From Candidatus Symbiobacter mobilis CR (GTDB lineage Bacteria; Pseudomonadota; Gammaproteobacteria; Burkholderiales; Burkholderiaceae_C): DNA of 64,000 nt. Below the pieces are notes generated by a model. It ran no database searches and was not told the DNA's origin. It was given only the letters and a program-made list of their open reading frames with translations. Shown here piece by piece: positions 40,069-49,723 of this stretch (positions are counted from its first letter, which is position 1; each line of letters starts with the position of its first letter). The translations under genes were made by a program, and so were the position numbers. The DNA is taken from contig NC_022576.1 in assembly GCF_000477435.1 (NCBI RefSeq), forward strand, positions 186,001 to 250,000, written 5' to 3'.

Positions 40069-40365
40069 ATGCCCATTTACGCCTACCAATGCGAATCCTG
40101 TGGATTTGCCAAGGACGTTTTGCAGAAAATGTCCGACGCTCCCCTCGTCGATTGCCCTGCCTGCGGTGCTTCGGCGATGCGCAAGATGCCTACCGCTGCC
40201 GGGTTCCAGCTCAAGGGCACGGGGTGGTATGCGACGGACTTCAAAGGCTGCTGCGTGGGTAAATCGGGCAAAGCGGGCGAGGCTGCTCCGGCTTGCGAGG
40301 TTGCCGCTGCGTCTGGAGACGCCAAAGCCACGCCAAGCTGTTGCAGCGGGTGCTGCGCGGCCTGA
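40069..40365 (+). CDS. FmdB-family zinc-ribbon protein
   Basis: 98 residues. MPIYAYQCESCG at the start and CPACGA further on give the two CxxC knuckles of the FmdB zinc ribbon (regulatory or small metal-binding protein; role not settled). The C-terminal 40 residues are alanine- and cysteine-rich, ending CCSGCCAA, with six cysteines beyond the ribbon. It sits upstream of the DUF502 gene and aspS, a common betaproteobacterial order. Confidence 0.9.
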   Translation: MPIYAYQCESCGFAKDVLQKMSDAPLVDCPACGASAMRKMPTAAGFQLKGTGWYATDFKGCCVGKSGKAGEAAPACEVAAASGDAKATPSCCSGCCAA

Positions 40366-40408
40366 GTGGCCCCGGCGTTTCCTCCATCACGGTTTTTCGA
40401 TCCCCCGA

Positions 40409-40444
40409 CGGCTGCGCATCCCCAAGGTGCGCGCCGTTTTTTTT
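40409..40444 (+). terminator. Intrinsic terminator between fmdB and the DUF502 gene
   Basis: Stem cggc-gcgca / tgcgc-gccg with one bulged T, a 9-nt loop, and eight Ts (40437-40444). It would stop or attenuate fmdB transcripts before the next gene. Confidence 0.65.
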
Positions 40445-40471
40445 GTCCCCAATGATTGCTGAAAGCCTGGC

Positions 40472-41128
40472 GTGCCTATCAAAACCTATCTTCTGACCGG
40501 CCTGCTCGTTTGGCTGCCATTGGCGGTCACGATCTGGATCCTGCTGTGGCTCGTCGGTATGCTGGATGCCATTTTTGGTGGGCTGCTGTCGGTGTTGCAG
40601 GCCGTCGTGGCACCGGTGACGGCGGCGGAGCTGGAGCGCTGGCGCAATGTTCCCGGGCTGGGGGTGGTGCTGGTGTTTTCCGCGCTGCTGCTGACGGGGG
40701 CGCTGGTGTCCAACGTCGCCGGGCGCTGGTGGCTGGCGCGGTGGGAGCGTCTGTTCACCCACATCCCGATCTTCCGCACGATCTATAACAGCGTCAAAAA
40801 GGTGTCGGATACCCTGTTTGCAGGGGATGGTCACGCTTTTCGGACTGCGCTGCTCGTGCAATATCCGCGTGAAGGGGTGTGGACGATTGCCTTCCAGACT
40901 GGCGTTCCCTCTGGGGAAGTGGCTGATCATCTGGGTAGCGACCGGATCAGCGTCTACGTTCCCACCACGCCGAACCCGACGAGCGGGTTTTTTTTGGTCG
41001 TCGCACGCAGCGAAGTCATCGAACTGCGAATGAGTGTCGACGAGGCGTTGACCTACGTGCTGTCGATGGGTGCTGTGGCGCCTGTCACGACTCCGGCGGT
41101 ACCGGTCAAGCCTGTGTTTACACCTTGA
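40472..41128 (+). CDS. DUF502 family membrane protein
   Basis: 218 residues with a GTG start (MPIKTYLLTGLLVW). Two transmembrane helices are clear: residues about 6-30 (LLTGLLVWLPLAVTIWILLWLVG) and about 68-85. A soluble C-terminal domain follows with IPIFRTIYNSVKKVSDT and a PTTPNPTSGFF turn, both hallmarks of DUF502. Function is unknown; plant and bacterial members are inner-membrane proteins. It commonly precedes aspS. An alternative start was not evident. Confidence 0.88.
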   Translation: MPIKTYLLTGLLVWLPLAVTIWILLWLVGMLDAIFGGLLSVLQAVVAPVTAAELERWRNVPGLGVVLVFSALLLTGALVSNVAGRWWLARWERLFTHIPIFRTIYNSVKKVSDTLFAGDGHAFRTALLVQYPREGVWTIAFQTGVPSGEVADHLGSDRISVYVPTTPNPTSGFFLVVARSEVIELRMSVDEALTYVLSMGAVAPVTTPAVPVKPVFTP

Positions 41129-41236
41129 TGTTTGTTCCTTGATTGTGGTTCGGTCGGTACCGGGCCTGTTCTGCTTTTTCTTTTCTTCGCGTTTCTTTCC
41201 GCCGCAGTCAGCGGCGCTATTTGTTGAGTTACTGAT

Positions 41237-43066
41237 ATGTCCATGCGTACCCACTACTGCGGCCAGGTCACCGAAGCCTTGACCGGGCAAAGCGTTTCCC
41301 TTTGCGGCTGGGTGCATCGCCGTCGTGACCATGGGGGGGTCGTGTTCATCGACTTGCGTGACCGCGAAGGGCTGGTGCAGGTCGTCTGTGACCCCGACCG
41401 CGCCGAAGCCTTTGCTGTGGCGCAATCGCTGCGCAACGAGTTCTGCATTGTGCTCACCGGCCCGGTGCGCCTGCGCCCGGAAGGCACGATCAATGACCAG
41501 CTTGCCAGCGGCAAGATCGAAGTCTTGTGCCATGCATTGACGGTGCTGAACCCTTCCGTCACGCCGCCGTTCCAGATCGACGACGAGCACCTTTCGGAAA
41601 CCACGAGGCTGACGCACCGCGTGCTCGACCTGCGCCGCGCGCCCATGCAGCGGAACCTGATCCTGCGCTACCGCGTTGCGATGGAGGCGCGCAAGTACCT
41701 CGACGCGAATGGCTTTCTCGACATCGAAACGCCGATGCTCACCAAAAGCACCCCGGAAGGCGCGCGGGATTACCTCGTCCCCAGCCGCGTACACGATGGG
41801 CATTTCTTTGCCCTGCCGCAGTCGCCGCAGCTTTTCAAGCAATTGCTGATGGTCGCGGGCTTCGACCGCTACTACCAAATCACCAAATGCTTTCGTGACG
41901 AAGACTTGCGCGCAGACCGGCAGCCCGAATTCACGCAGATCGATATCGAAACCTCTTTCTTGCGGGAGGAAGACATCCGCGCTTTGGCCGAAGGGATGAT
42001 CACGACGGTATTCCGTTCCGCCCTGGGGGTGGATTTGGGCGCTTTCCCCGTGCTGCAGTACGAGGAAGCGATGCGGCGCTATGGTTCGGACAAGCCCGAC
42101 CTGCGCGTCCGGCTCGAATTGACCGAGCTGACCGACGTGATGCGCGACGTGGACTTCAAGGTCTTTGCCAGCGCGGCCAACCTGCCTGGGGGGCGGGTGG
42201 TTGCGCTGCGCGTTCCCGGCGGTGCGCGCGAAGGTGCGGGCCTGTCGCGGGGGGAGATTGATGCCTATGGCGAATTCGTCAAGATCTACGGCGCCAAGGG
42301 CTTGGCGTGGATCAAGGTCAACGACGTTGCTGCGCAAGGTGGGGAGCAACGCTGGCCCGGCCTGCAAAGCCCCATCGTCAAAAACCTGCACGACCGTGCG
42401 ATCACCGAAATCCTGCGCCGCAGCGGGGCATGCAATGGCGACCTGCTGTTTTTCGGTGCGGATAAGGCCAAGGTGGCCAACGACGCGATGGGCGCATTGC
42501 GCGTCAAGATCGGCCACAGCGCGTATGCGCGGGAAAACGGCCTCTTCGAAGACCGCTGGGCGCCGCTGTGGGTAGTGGACTTTCCCATGTTCGAATGGGA
42601 CGAGGAAGCGCGCCGCTGGGGGGCAGTACACCACCCCTTCACGGCCCCCAAGGAAGGGCACGAGGATTGGATGACGACCGACCCCGGACGCTGCCTTTCG
42701 CAGGGGTACGACATGGTGCTCAACGGCTGGGAGATGGGCGGTGGCTCCGTGCGTATCCACCGTGCGGACGTGCAGAAGAAGGTATTCGATGCCCTACAGA
42801 TCACCCCGGAAGAAGCGCAGCAGAAATTCGGCTTTTTGCTCGAAGCGCTGCAATACGGCGCCCCGCCGCACGGCGGGCTGGCCTTTGGGCTAGACCGCAT
42901 CGTTGCGCTGATGACGCAGGCGGAATCGATCCGTGACGTCATCGCCTTCCCCAAAACCCAGCGTGCGCAATGCCTGCTGACGCAAGCGCCTTCTCCCGTC
43001 GGGGAAGTGCAGTTGCGCGAGCTGCATATCCGCCTGCGCAATCCGGTGGGGAATGCGGGGGAGTGA
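41237..43066 (+). CDS. aspS: Aspartyl-tRNA synthetase
   Basis: 609 residues, bacterial-type class IIb. It charges tRNA(Asp) with aspartate. Domains: an N-terminal anticodon-binding OB fold (residues 1-110), class II catalytic core with motif 2 ([14 protein letters not shown]), the inserted GAD-type domain (about 290-430), and motif 3 ([13 protein letters not shown]). Histidine is present at residue 32 (RRRDHGG), the position associated with relaxed, non-discriminating AspRS in Pseudomonas; discriminating enzymes such as that of E. coli have leucine. The end is 3 bp from the convergent ahpF stop. Confidence 0.97.
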   Translation: MSMRTHYCGQVTEALTGQSVSLCGWVHRRRDHGGVVFIDLRDREGLVQVVCDPDRAEAFAVAQSLRNEFCIVLTGPVRLRPEGTINDQLASGKIEVLCHALTVLNPSVTPPFQIDDEHLSETTRLTHRVLDLRRAPMQRNLILRYRVAMEARKYLDANGFLDIETPMLTKSTPEGARDYLVPSRVHDGHFFALPQSPQLFKQLLMVAGFDRYYQITKCFRDEDLRADRQPEFTQIDIETSFLREEDIRALAEGMITTVFRSALGVDLGAFPVLQYEEAMRRYGSDKPDLRVRLELTELTDVMRDVDFKVFASAANLPGGRVVALRVPGGAREGAGLSRGEIDAYGEFVKIYGAKGLAWIKVNDVAAQGGEQRWPGLQSPIVKNLHDRAITEILRRSGACNGDLLFFGADKAKVANDAMGALRVKIGHSAYARENGLFEDRWAPLWVVDFPMFEWDEEARRWGAVHHPFTAPKEGHEDWMTTDPGRCLSQGYDMVLNGWEMGGGSVRIHRADVQKKVFDALQITPEEAQQKFGFLLEALQYGAPPHGGLAFGLDRIVALMTQAESIRDVIAFPKTQRAQCLLTQAPSPVGEVQLRELHIRLRNPVGNAGE

Positions 43067-43069
43067 GCG

Positions 43070-44623
43070 CTACATCCTCACCAGGTAGTCGAACGCGCTG
43101 AGCGCTGCCTTGGCGCCGTCTCCGGTGGCGATGATGATCTGCTTGAAGGGGGAGGTGCTGGCATCCCCGGCGGCGAACACACCGGCAAGGGAAGTCTGGC
43201 CGCGTGTGTCGACCACGATTTCCCCTGTGCGGCTGAGTTCGAGGGTTCCCCGTAGCCAGTCGGTGTTTGGCACCAGCCCGATCTGCACGAAGACACCTTC
43301 CAGTGGGACGTGTTGTGTTTCCTGCGTGCTGCGATCGAGATAGCTCAGGCCGTTGACTTTGCTGCCGTCCCCGGTGATTTCGGTGGTTTGCGCGTGGGTC
43401 AGTATCGCCACGTTGGGCAGGCTCTGGAGTTTCTGCACGAGCACGGCGTCTGCCCGGAGTCGGGTATCGAATTCGATCAGCGTGACGTGCGCGGTGATAC
43501 CGGCAAGGTCGATGGCGGCTTCGACCCCCGAGTTGCCCCCACCGATGACCGCGACGCGCTTGCCCCGAAAGAGCGGGCCGTCGCAGTGGGGGCAATAGGC
43601 CACCCCTTTGTTGCGGTACTTCTGTTCGCCCGGAACATTGACGTTGCGCCAGCGTGCGCCGGGGCAGAGGATGACGGTGCGGGAGCGCAAGGTCGTGCCG
43701 CTGGAGAGGCCCACCTCAATCAAGCCCTTGTCCTGTTCCGGGGCGAGGAGCCGTTCCACCCGCTGCATGTGCAAGATCGGCACCTCGTAAGCACGCACGT
43801 GCGCTTCTAGCGCCGCAGCAAACTTGGCGCCGTCGGTTTCCAATACGGAAACGAAGTTTTCGATGGCGACCGTATCGTTGACCTGCCCGCCGAAACGCTC
43901 TGCGACGACGGCGGTGCGAATGCCCTTGCGTGCGGCGTAGACGGCAGCGGCAGCGCCTGCGGGGCCGCCCCCCACCACGAGCACGTCGAACGGCGCGGCC
44001 TTGGCCCATTCCGCAGCAGCCTGTTCGCGCAGCCCGGGCGCCAATTTTTCGAGGATTTCTTCGAGCGAAATCCTTCCTGTGGAAAACGGTTCCCCGTCCA
44101 ACAAGACCGTGGGCACCGCCATCACTTCGCGCTGCTCGGCTTCTTGCGGGAACAGCGCGCCGTCGATCACCGTTGCCGAAATACGCGGGTTGCGCAAGGC
44201 CATCAGGCTCAGCGCTTGCACCACGTCGGGGCAGTTGTGGCAGGAGAGCGAGACGTACACCTCGAAGTGCAGGATCCGGTCGATGGCTTCGATCCTGCGC
44301 AGCACTTCCGGCTCGACCTTGGGCGGATGCCCACCCGCCCACAGCAGCGCAAGCACCAGCGAGGTGAACTCGTGCCCCAGCGGAATGGCCGCGAAAGTCA
44401 GCGAACCCCCAGCCTGGGCGCGGCGTACTTGAAAAGAGGGGCGGCGCACATCAGTTCCTGCCATGGAGACGGCGATCTTGTCCGTCAATTGCGAGATTTG
44501 CTCTAGCAACTGTTGCAGATCGCGGGAGGCAGCCGAGTCGTCCAGACTCGCTACCAGTCCCACTGGCTCGCGCATGCGCGTCAGGTGGGACTGGAGTTGG
44601 AGGGATAGGGTTTCGTCAAGCAT
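43070..44623 (-). CDS. ahpF: Alkyl hydroperoxide reductase subunit F
   Basis: 517 residues. A flavoprotein disulfide reductase that passes electrons from NADH to AhpC. Visible: N-terminal tandem thioredoxin-like domains with CHNC (about residue 128), the FAD-binding [17 protein letters not shown] (about residue 214), the redox pair CPHC (about 342) and an NAD-binding [10 protein letters not shown]. It lies 94 bp downstream of ahpC on the same strand. Confidence 0.96.
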   Translation of the reverse strand: MLDETLSLQLQSHLTRMREPVGLVASLDDSAASRDLQQLLEQISQLTDKIAVSMAGTDVRRPSFQVRRAQAGGSLTFAAIPLGHEFTSLVLALLWAGGHPPKVEPEVLRRIEAIDRILHFEVYVSLSCHNCPDVVQALSLMALRNPRISATVIDGALFPQEAEQREVMAVPTVLLDGEPFSTGRISLEEILEKLAPGLREQAAAEWAKAAPFDVLVVGGGPAGAAAAVYAARKGIRTAVVAERFGGQVNDTVAIENFVSVLETDGAKFAAALEAHVRAYEVPILHMQRVERLLAPEQDKGLIEVGLSSGTTLRSRTVILCPGARWRNVNVPGEQKYRNKGVAYCPHCDGPLFRGKRVAVIGGGNSGVEAAIDLAGITAHVTLIEFDTRLRADAVLVQKLQSLPNVAILTHAQTTEITGDGSKVNGLSYLDRSTQETQHVPLEGVFVQIGLVPNTDWLRGTLELSRTGEIVVDTRGQTSLAGVFAAGDASTSPFKQIIIATGDGAKAALSAFDYLVRM

Positions 44624-44717
44624 GGCAGGTAGAGGTCAGGTGGAAATGGGAGGGACGAAGGGATGCTGCGGGAGCGGCCCGCCCGGCGCAACGGTGTACG
44701 CATGGGCGGGCGGTGGC

Positions 44718-45281
44718 TCAAATCTTGCCAACCAAATCCAGTGAGGGCTTGAGCGTGGCGTTACCGTCTTTCCATTTGGCCGGGCACACTTCGCCGGGGT
44801 GGTTGTAGACATATTGCGCGGCTTTGACCTTGCGCAGCAATTCCTTGGCGTCGCGGCCGATGCCGTTGTCATGCACTTCGCAAAGCACGATCTTGCCTTC
44901 GGGGTTGATCACAAAGGATCCGCGCAACGCCAGCCCTTCTTCCTCGATCATCACGTCGAAAGCGCGCGCCAGGCGGCCCGTGGGGTCACCAATCAAGGTG
45001 TACTGCACTTTGGCGATGGCGGGGGAGGTATCCGCCCAGGCCTTGTGCGCGAAATGCGTATCAGTGGAGATGCCGTAAATACGAACGCCAATCCTCAAAA
45101 ACTCGGCGTATTCATCAGCCAGGTCTTCAAGCTCCGTAGGGCAGACGAAAGTGAAGTCTGCCGGGTAAAAGACCAAGGCTGACCAGTGCCCAAGCAGGGA
45201 TTTTTCGGTGACTTCGACGAATTTGCCTTGATGGTAGGCCTGGGCAGTGAATGGTTGGATTTGCGTGTTGATCAGGGACAT
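44718..45281 (-). CDS. ahpC: Alkyl hydroperoxide reductase subunit C (typical 2-Cys peroxiredoxin)
   Basis: 187 residues from the ATG at 45281, chosen because an aaggag ribosome site sits just upstream and family members begin MSLINTQ. The peroxidatic cysteine is in FTFVCPTE and the resolving cysteine in EVCPAKW. It reduces hydrogen peroxide, alkyl peroxides and peroxynitrite, and is recycled by AhpF. Divergent from yaaA across a 159-bp shared control region. I did not find a convincing OxyR site in that region. Confidence 0.97.
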   Translation of the reverse strand: MSLINTQIQPFTAQAYHQGKFVEVTEKSLLGHWSALVFYPADFTFVCPTELEDLADEYAEFLRIGVRIYGISTDTHFAHKAWADTSPAIAKVQYTLIGDPTGRLARAFDVMIEEEGLALRGSFVINPEGKIVLCEVHDNGIGRDAKELLRKVKAAQYVYNHPGEVCPAKWKDGNATLKPSLDLVGKI

Positions 45282-45319
45282 AGAGAACTCCTTGCTATGG
45301 ATTACGCAGTTTTGGACAA

Positions 45320-45339
45320 CATCGGGGCGTTCCCCGATG
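45320..45339. other. Perfect palindromic hairpin in the ahpC leader
   Basis: catcgggg / ccccgatg with loop cgtt, 39 bp upstream of the ahpC start. No T tract follows on either strand, so it is not a simple terminator. It could be an operator or a leader RNA hairpin. Confidence 0.45.
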
Positions 45340-45440
45340 GCATTCATGATAGCGACGGGGCGGGTGACTGCGATGGTTTTTTTGTACCGCTGCGATAAAT
45401 TGCGTGGATGAGGGGATACTGCTCAAACGGATTTCCCACG

Positions 45441-46229
45441 ATGCTTTTCCTCCTCTCCCCCGCCAAATTGCTGCGTACAGCTCCAGCTCCCGATGGAGTG
45501 ACATGGAGTCCACCTCGTTATCTGTCCGAGGCCGTAAGGCTGGCGGCGGTATTGCGCGGGTATGCGCCGCAGGACTTGGCCCGATTGATGAAGATCAGCG
45601 ACGCGCTCAGCGCCGTCAACGCCGCGCGGTGGGAAGAATGGACGGCGGAGCCGGATTCGCCGCATTCGCGGCCCGCAGTGTTCCTGTTCGATGGCAATGT
45701 GTATCGGGGGCTGGAAGCGGCTACGTTGCCACAGCGGGCGCTGGCCTGGGCGCAGGAGCATCTGCGCATCCTCAGCGGGTTGTACGGCTACTTGCGGCCT
45801 CTGGATGCGATCCAGCCGCATCGGCTGGAGATGGGAACGCGGATCAGGCTACCTTGGGGGGGTGACTTGGTGGCGCACTGGCGAGGGCGCATCGTCGAGG
45901 CTTTGCGGGATGAACTGCCAGGGCATTCCGTCCCTGTGGTGGTGAATTTGGCTTCGCAGGAGTACTTCCAGGCTGTGGACTTCCATGCCCTCGATATGAC
46001 GGCGCTGGGCGCGAGGGTCGTCGAGTGCGTTTTTCAGGAAGGGAAGGGTGGGACGTTTCGCGTCGTCGGCGTACACGCCAAACGCGCTCGGGGGCTGATG
46101 GCCCGCTTTGCTGCGATGGAGGAAGTCACGACACCTGAGGGGCTGCAAGACTTCGATAGCGAAGGCTACAGGTTCGACAAGAAAGCATCGACTGCCGATC
46201 GGTTCGTGTTTCGGCGGACGGGACGTTGA
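45441..46229 (+). CDS. yaaA: Peroxide-stress protein YaaA (UPF0246)
   Basis: 262 residues from the ATG at 45441 (MLFLLSPAKLL, the family's usual start; upstream in-frame codons were discarded). YaaA belongs to the OxyR regulon in E. coli, binds DNA and limits Fenton damage by lowering free intracellular iron. Visible family stretches: LMKISDALSAVNAARW, GLYGYLRPLDAIQPHRLEMG and VVNLASQEYF. It is divergent from ahpCF, which fits peroxide stress. It ends 18 bp from the convergent stop of the NAD(P)H-hydrate repair gene. Confidence 0.95.
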   Translation: MLFLLSPAKLLRTAPAPDGVTWSPPRYLSEAVRLAAVLRGYAPQDLARLMKISDALSAVNAARWEEWTAEPDSPHSRPAVFLFDGNVYRGLEAATLPQRALAWAQEHLRILSGLYGYLRPLDAIQPHRLEMGTRIRLPWGGDLVAHWRGRIVEALRDELPGHSVPVVVNLASQEYFQAVDFHALDMTALGARVVECVFQEGKGGTFRVVGVHAKRARGLMARFAAMEEVTTPEGLQDFDSEGYRFDKKASTADRFVFRRTGR

Positions 46230-46247
46230 GCGGGGCACTGACCTGGG

Positions 46248-47741
46248 CTACGAGGTAGCACAGGGAGCAGTGCAAGCCAGCGCAGAGGCCGTCAAAGGCC
46301 GGTCGGCGGGCCAACGGTCTGCGGTGGTGCCGTGGTGGTGTACTGCTTGGATTGCTGCGTCATAGGGTGCAAGAGAACCCGCCAACCGTGCGCCGATCAT
46401 CCCGGCGAGTACATCGCCCGTACCGGCAATCGCAAGCCGGGGGTTGCCCACCGCCAGCAGCGCCGGGGTATGGCCTGGGTGCGCGACGAGGGTGCCGGAA
46501 CCTTTGAGGACGACCGTGCAGCGCAGGCGTTGCGCCAATGCGTTGGCGCAAGCGATGCGGTCGGACTGGACGGCTGCGGTCGTCGTAGCCAGCAGCAGCG
46601 CGGCTTCCCGGGGGTGGGGGGTGAGCACGGTGTGTGCGCCGCACTGTGTACGGTGGCGCACAGCATCCTGGAGCGTGGAGGACACAGCCAATGCGCGCAG
46701 CGCGTCGGCATCCAGCACCAATGGCGTGGAGGTACACAGCAGCCTTTCCAATAGGGCCGCGATGGCTTCGCCCCCTCCACACCCGCAAACGATGCATCGT
46801 TGTGTCGCACTTTGGCCTGCCGTGTCTGTCGCCATATCCATCAGCGCATCAATGGGGCGCACCATCAGGTCAGGTAGGGGGGCGGAAGCAGGGGTGGCAT
46901 GGGGGTCGAGCAGGCCAACAATGACCCTCCCGGCCCCGTTATACAAGGCAGCGGTCGCAGCAAGCCAGGCGGCGCCGGTCATCCCCGCCGCGCCGCCGAT
47001 GACGAGCACATCCCCAAACGATCCCTTGTGCGATGCGTGTTGGCGGGGGGACTGCGGCATCGGCACCGCTAGTTGGGCGCAAGGGGAAATGCCTTCTGCG
47101 TGGGCAGCCTGTACCCCCAGGTCGTCGAACCACACTTGCCCGGCATGATCGCGCCCCTGCCCGGTGAAAAGACCTGGCTTGAGCGTGAGCAGGCTCAGGG
47201 TGTGGGTGGCGCGCACGCAGACTGCCGTACACGAACCGGTGTTGGCATCAAGACCGCTGGGTACGTCAATGGCCAGCACGGGGCGATGGCCACCATATAG
47301 CGCGTATATACATGGTGCAAGGGCAGATTCCGGCTCAATGGCGCGGGCGCCGATGCCGAGCAGGCCGTCGATGGCGACATCGAAGTCAGCAGGCGGCGCT
47401 GCGGCAAAGGCCAGGCCGCAAGAGCGGGCGTGTTCCAGGGCGGCTTGCGCGTCGGCAGGCAGGGGGCGGGTATGAGGGAGGAGCGTGAGCACCACGTCCT
47501 TGCCCCAGGCGCGCAAGTGGGTTGCGGCTTCCATGCCGTCGCCGCCGTTATTGCCCGCGCCGCAGGCGATCCAGAACGTCTGTGCATGGGGGGCGATAGC
47601 AAGCGCCAGCCGCGCAACGGCCAGCCCTGCGCGGCGCATCAGGGTGTGCGGGGGGAGCGCGTCCAGCGCACGGCGCTCGATCTCGCGCGTGGCTGCAACG
47701 TCATACAAGGGCAGGGAATGGTGTACACCGGCGGGGAACAT
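46248..47741 (-). CDS. nnr: Bifunctional NAD(P)H-hydrate epimerase / ADP-dependent dehydratase
   Basis: 497 residues from the ATG at 47741 (MFPAGVHHSLPLYD); longer upstream frame is non-coding or shadow. The enzyme repairs hydrated NAD(P)H: the N-terminal YjeF_N half (CGAGNNGGDGMEAA, about residue 67) epimerises, and the C-terminal YjeF_C half dehydrates using ADP. C-terminal marks are HKGSFGDVLVIGG, VLTPHPREAALLL and GTGDVLAGM. Fusion of the two activities is usual for bacteria (E. coli YjeF is about 515 residues). Last gene of a minus-strand series with the MBL and HDOD genes. Confidence 0.93.
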   Translation of the reverse strand: MFPAGVHHSLPLYDVAATREIERRALDALPPHTLMRRAGLAVARLALAIAPHAQTFWIACGAGNNGGDGMEAATHLRAWGKDVVLTLLPHTRPLPADAQAALEHARSCGLAFAAAPPADFDVAIDGLLGIGARAIEPESALAPCIYALYGGHRPVLAIDVPSGLDANTGSCTAVCVRATHTLSLLTLKPGLFTGQGRDHAGQVWFDDLGVQAAHAEGISPCAQLAVPMPQSPRQHASHKGSFGDVLVIGGAAGMTGAAWLAATAALYNGAGRVIVGLLDPHATPASAPLPDLMVRPIDALMDMATDTAGQSATQRCIVCGCGGGEAIAALLERLLCTSTPLVLDADALRALAVSSTLQDAVRHRTQCGAHTVLTPHPREAALLLATTTAAVQSDRIACANALAQRLRCTVVLKGSGTLVAHPGHTPALLAVGNPRLAIAGTGDVLAGMIGARLAGSLAPYDAAIQAVHHHGTTADRWPADRPLTASALACTAPCATS

Positions 47742-47833
47742 GGTTGGTGTGGGGGGATGGTCCCAGGGTGAAAAAGCACTACACCGAAACCTGCAAACCC
47801 GGAACCTTGTCGCCGATGCTCTACAGCCGAAAC

Positions 47834-48721
47834 CTAAAACTCGAAGCACTCGCCCTCGCGGGCCAAGCGGTATTCGGGGTCCTTGGGCTGGCGGGGGTGC
47901 AGCGCCAGTGCCTGCGCAAAAACCGCCTCCAGCGCATCGTCGCTGCGGGTAGGTTCGTGGTGTGTGCAGTACAACACCTTGACGCCAGCCATCTTGGCGT
48001 ACTGGATGCAGGAATCGAAAGTGCCGTGCCCCCATCCCTTTTTGGAGGGGTATTCCGCTTCGGTATACGAACTGTCCGCAATCAGCACATCGACGCCATG
48101 CATGGCTTTTTCGATGGTGGCGAGCTTTTCTTCGATGAAGAGCTGGTATTGCGCATAGCCCTCTTCGTCGATGTTGTAGATGTTGTACGAGGGTTCGTGG
48201 TCGCCCGTGAAAAAGACCGACTTGCCGTCGGCCTCGATGCGGTATCCGAAATCGACGACGGGGTGGTTCATCAGATAGGGCGTAACCGTCGCGCTGCCGA
48301 TCTGCACGCTTTGTTCGGGGGCGAGGGTGACGTACTGGATGCGCGCCTTCATTTCTTCTTCCCGCACGGGGAAGTAGCTGTACTGCAATTGCACGGACAT
48401 GACCTGCTCCACCCCCTTGCCGGAGACGGGATTGAATGCGCCGTGCAACCGTAGGGTGTTGCCTGGAATGAAGTTGGGGATGAAAAATGGCAGGCCTTGG
48501 ATGTGATCCCAGTGCGTGTGGGTGATCAGCACATTGGCCGTGACGGGCAGCGAACCCAGCAAGGTCTGGGATAGGGGAAAGATCCCGGTACCAGCGTCGA
48601 GGATGAGCAACTCATCGTTGTCGGTACGAATCTCGATGCACGTGGTGTTGCCACCGTAGCGCACCGTGTTCGGGCCGGGTGAAGGGATAGATCCGCGCAC
48701 TCCCCAGAATCGAACTTTCAT
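47834..48721 (-). CDS. Metallo-beta-lactamase-fold hydrolase
   Basis: 295 residues. The N-terminus MKVRFWGVRGSIPSPGP is typical of the MBL subfamily often linked to signalling or phosphodiesterase activity. The zinc site is complete: HTHWDH (about residue 93), FTGDHEP further on, and a late CTHHEP. It lies 36 bp downstream of an HDOD signalling gene and 92 bp upstream of nnr. Substrate unknown. Confidence 0.88.
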   Translation of the reverse strand: MKVRFWGVRGSIPSPGPNTVRYGGNTTCIEIRTDNDELLILDAGTGIFPLSQTLLGSLPVTANVLITHTHWDHIQGLPFFIPNFIPGNTLRLHGAFNPVSGKGVEQVMSVQLQYSYFPVREEEMKARIQYVTLAPEQSVQIGSATVTPYLMNHPVVDFGYRIEADGKSVFFTGDHEPSYNIYNIDEEGYAQYQLFIEEKLATIEKAMHGVDVLIADSSYTEAEYPSKKGWGHGTFDSCIQYAKMAGVKVLYCTHHEPTRSDDALEAVFAQALALHPRQPKDPEYRLAREGECFEF

Positions 48722-48757
48722 GCCTTACCTTCTCGCATTCTTCGAGCTTGGCCTCAA

Positions 48758-49612
48758 TCAAGCACTGGCCAAGATTTTGACTTCGGCAAACAGGGCGTCG
48801 AGGTCGGGAAGGGAAGCAATCACATCGTCGAGGGTCTTGGCGCCCAAGAACGATCCAACCGCTTCGGTAAGCGGATGAACGTACGGATTCCCTGCAAAAC
48901 CGAACTCCATTTTTTTACTGACTTGATTGGCTGCAAATACGCAGGCCATTGTCGGGGTGCAATGCTCGGAAGGATCGTACTGGGATGCAATGGCATCGAC
49001 CAGCTCCGGGGCAAATCGCCATTTTTCCGCAAGCATCGCGCCGACGACCGTGTGATCCACACCGATGGTGCGTTGCAGGGCCAGATGCAGGGAAGAGCCG
49101 TCGGCTTGGCATTCCTGCAGGGCTTGTTTGAATTCCCTGGGCATGAATTGCGCGAAGACGACCTTGCCGAAATCGTGCAACAAGCCGGCGATGAAGCAAT
49201 CCGTCGCATCCGCCCTGTCGACGTTTTGGGCGAGCCTTCTCGCGATGCTGGCGGTGGACAGCGAATGCAGCAGGTATTGGGCGCTATCGAAATCCGCAGC
49301 GTTGCGCGTAGGCAGCATGCCGATGGCGGCGATGCTTAGCGCGAGATTTTTGATGGTGTTGAAGCCGAGATACACGACTGCGTGGTCAATGGAAGTGATC
49401 TTCTTCGTCAGCGCAAAGTACGCAGAATTGACGGCTTTGAGGATTTTGACCGTGACGACGGGGTCTTGCTCGATGACTTGCACCAAATGCTTGGGAGTGC
49501 AGTTCACGTCTCGCGTCAGCTCCAGGATTTTTTGCACACTGCGCGGGAACGCAGGCATCGCATCCACCGCTGCGGTGAGCTTGAGTGCGAGGTCTGCGGG
49601 CAGGGACAGCAT
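48758..49612 (-). CDS. HDOD-domain signalling protein
   Basis: 284 residues, nearly all HDOD. Marks are LPAFP-like MPAFPRSVQKILELT, VVKIL-like PVVTVKILKAVNSAYF, GFNTIKNLALSI and the degenerate HD stretch FIAGLLHDFGKVVF. HDOD proteins act in signal transduction, motility and stress regulation, usually without HD-phosphohydrolase activity. First gene of the minus-strand series HDOD - MBL - nnr; divergent from the restriction-modification gene with 111 bp between starts. Confidence 0.92.
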   Translation of the reverse strand: MLSLPADLALKLTAAVDAMPAFPRSVQKILELTRDVNCTPKHLVQVIEQDPVVTVKILKAVNSAYFALTKKITSIDHAVVYLGFNTIKNLALSIAAIGMLPTRNAADFDSAQYLLHSLSTASIARRLAQNVDRADATDCFIAGLLHDFGKVVFAQFMPREFKQALQECQADGSSLHLALQRTIGVDHTVVGAMLAEKWRFAPELVDAIASQYDPSEHCTPTMACVFAANQVSKKMEFGFAGNPYVHPLTEAVGSFLGAKTLDDVIASLPDLDALFAEVKILASA

Positions 49613-49723
49613 GGTTCACGAATCGTACCGTCAAATTGTCCGGGCTACGGCGCGGGTGGGGGATCAAAAAAGCCTCCAGTAGGCCTTGCACTACTGCACT
49701 GTGCGGGAGCGGCGGATGCCACG

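Noticed and set aside
40241..42760. An 839-codon minus-strand frame over DUF502 and aspS
   Set aside because: It overlaps two well-supported conserved genes and shows no recognisable domain.
45282..45440. OxyR operator between ahpC and yaaA
   Set aside because: I looked for the ATAG-N7-CTAT pattern and found only isolated half sites with wrong spacing.
49382..49723. A longer N-terminal extension of the restriction-modification gene
   Set aside because: It runs antisense through the conserved HDOD gene. The recognisable protein starts at or after ATG 49724.
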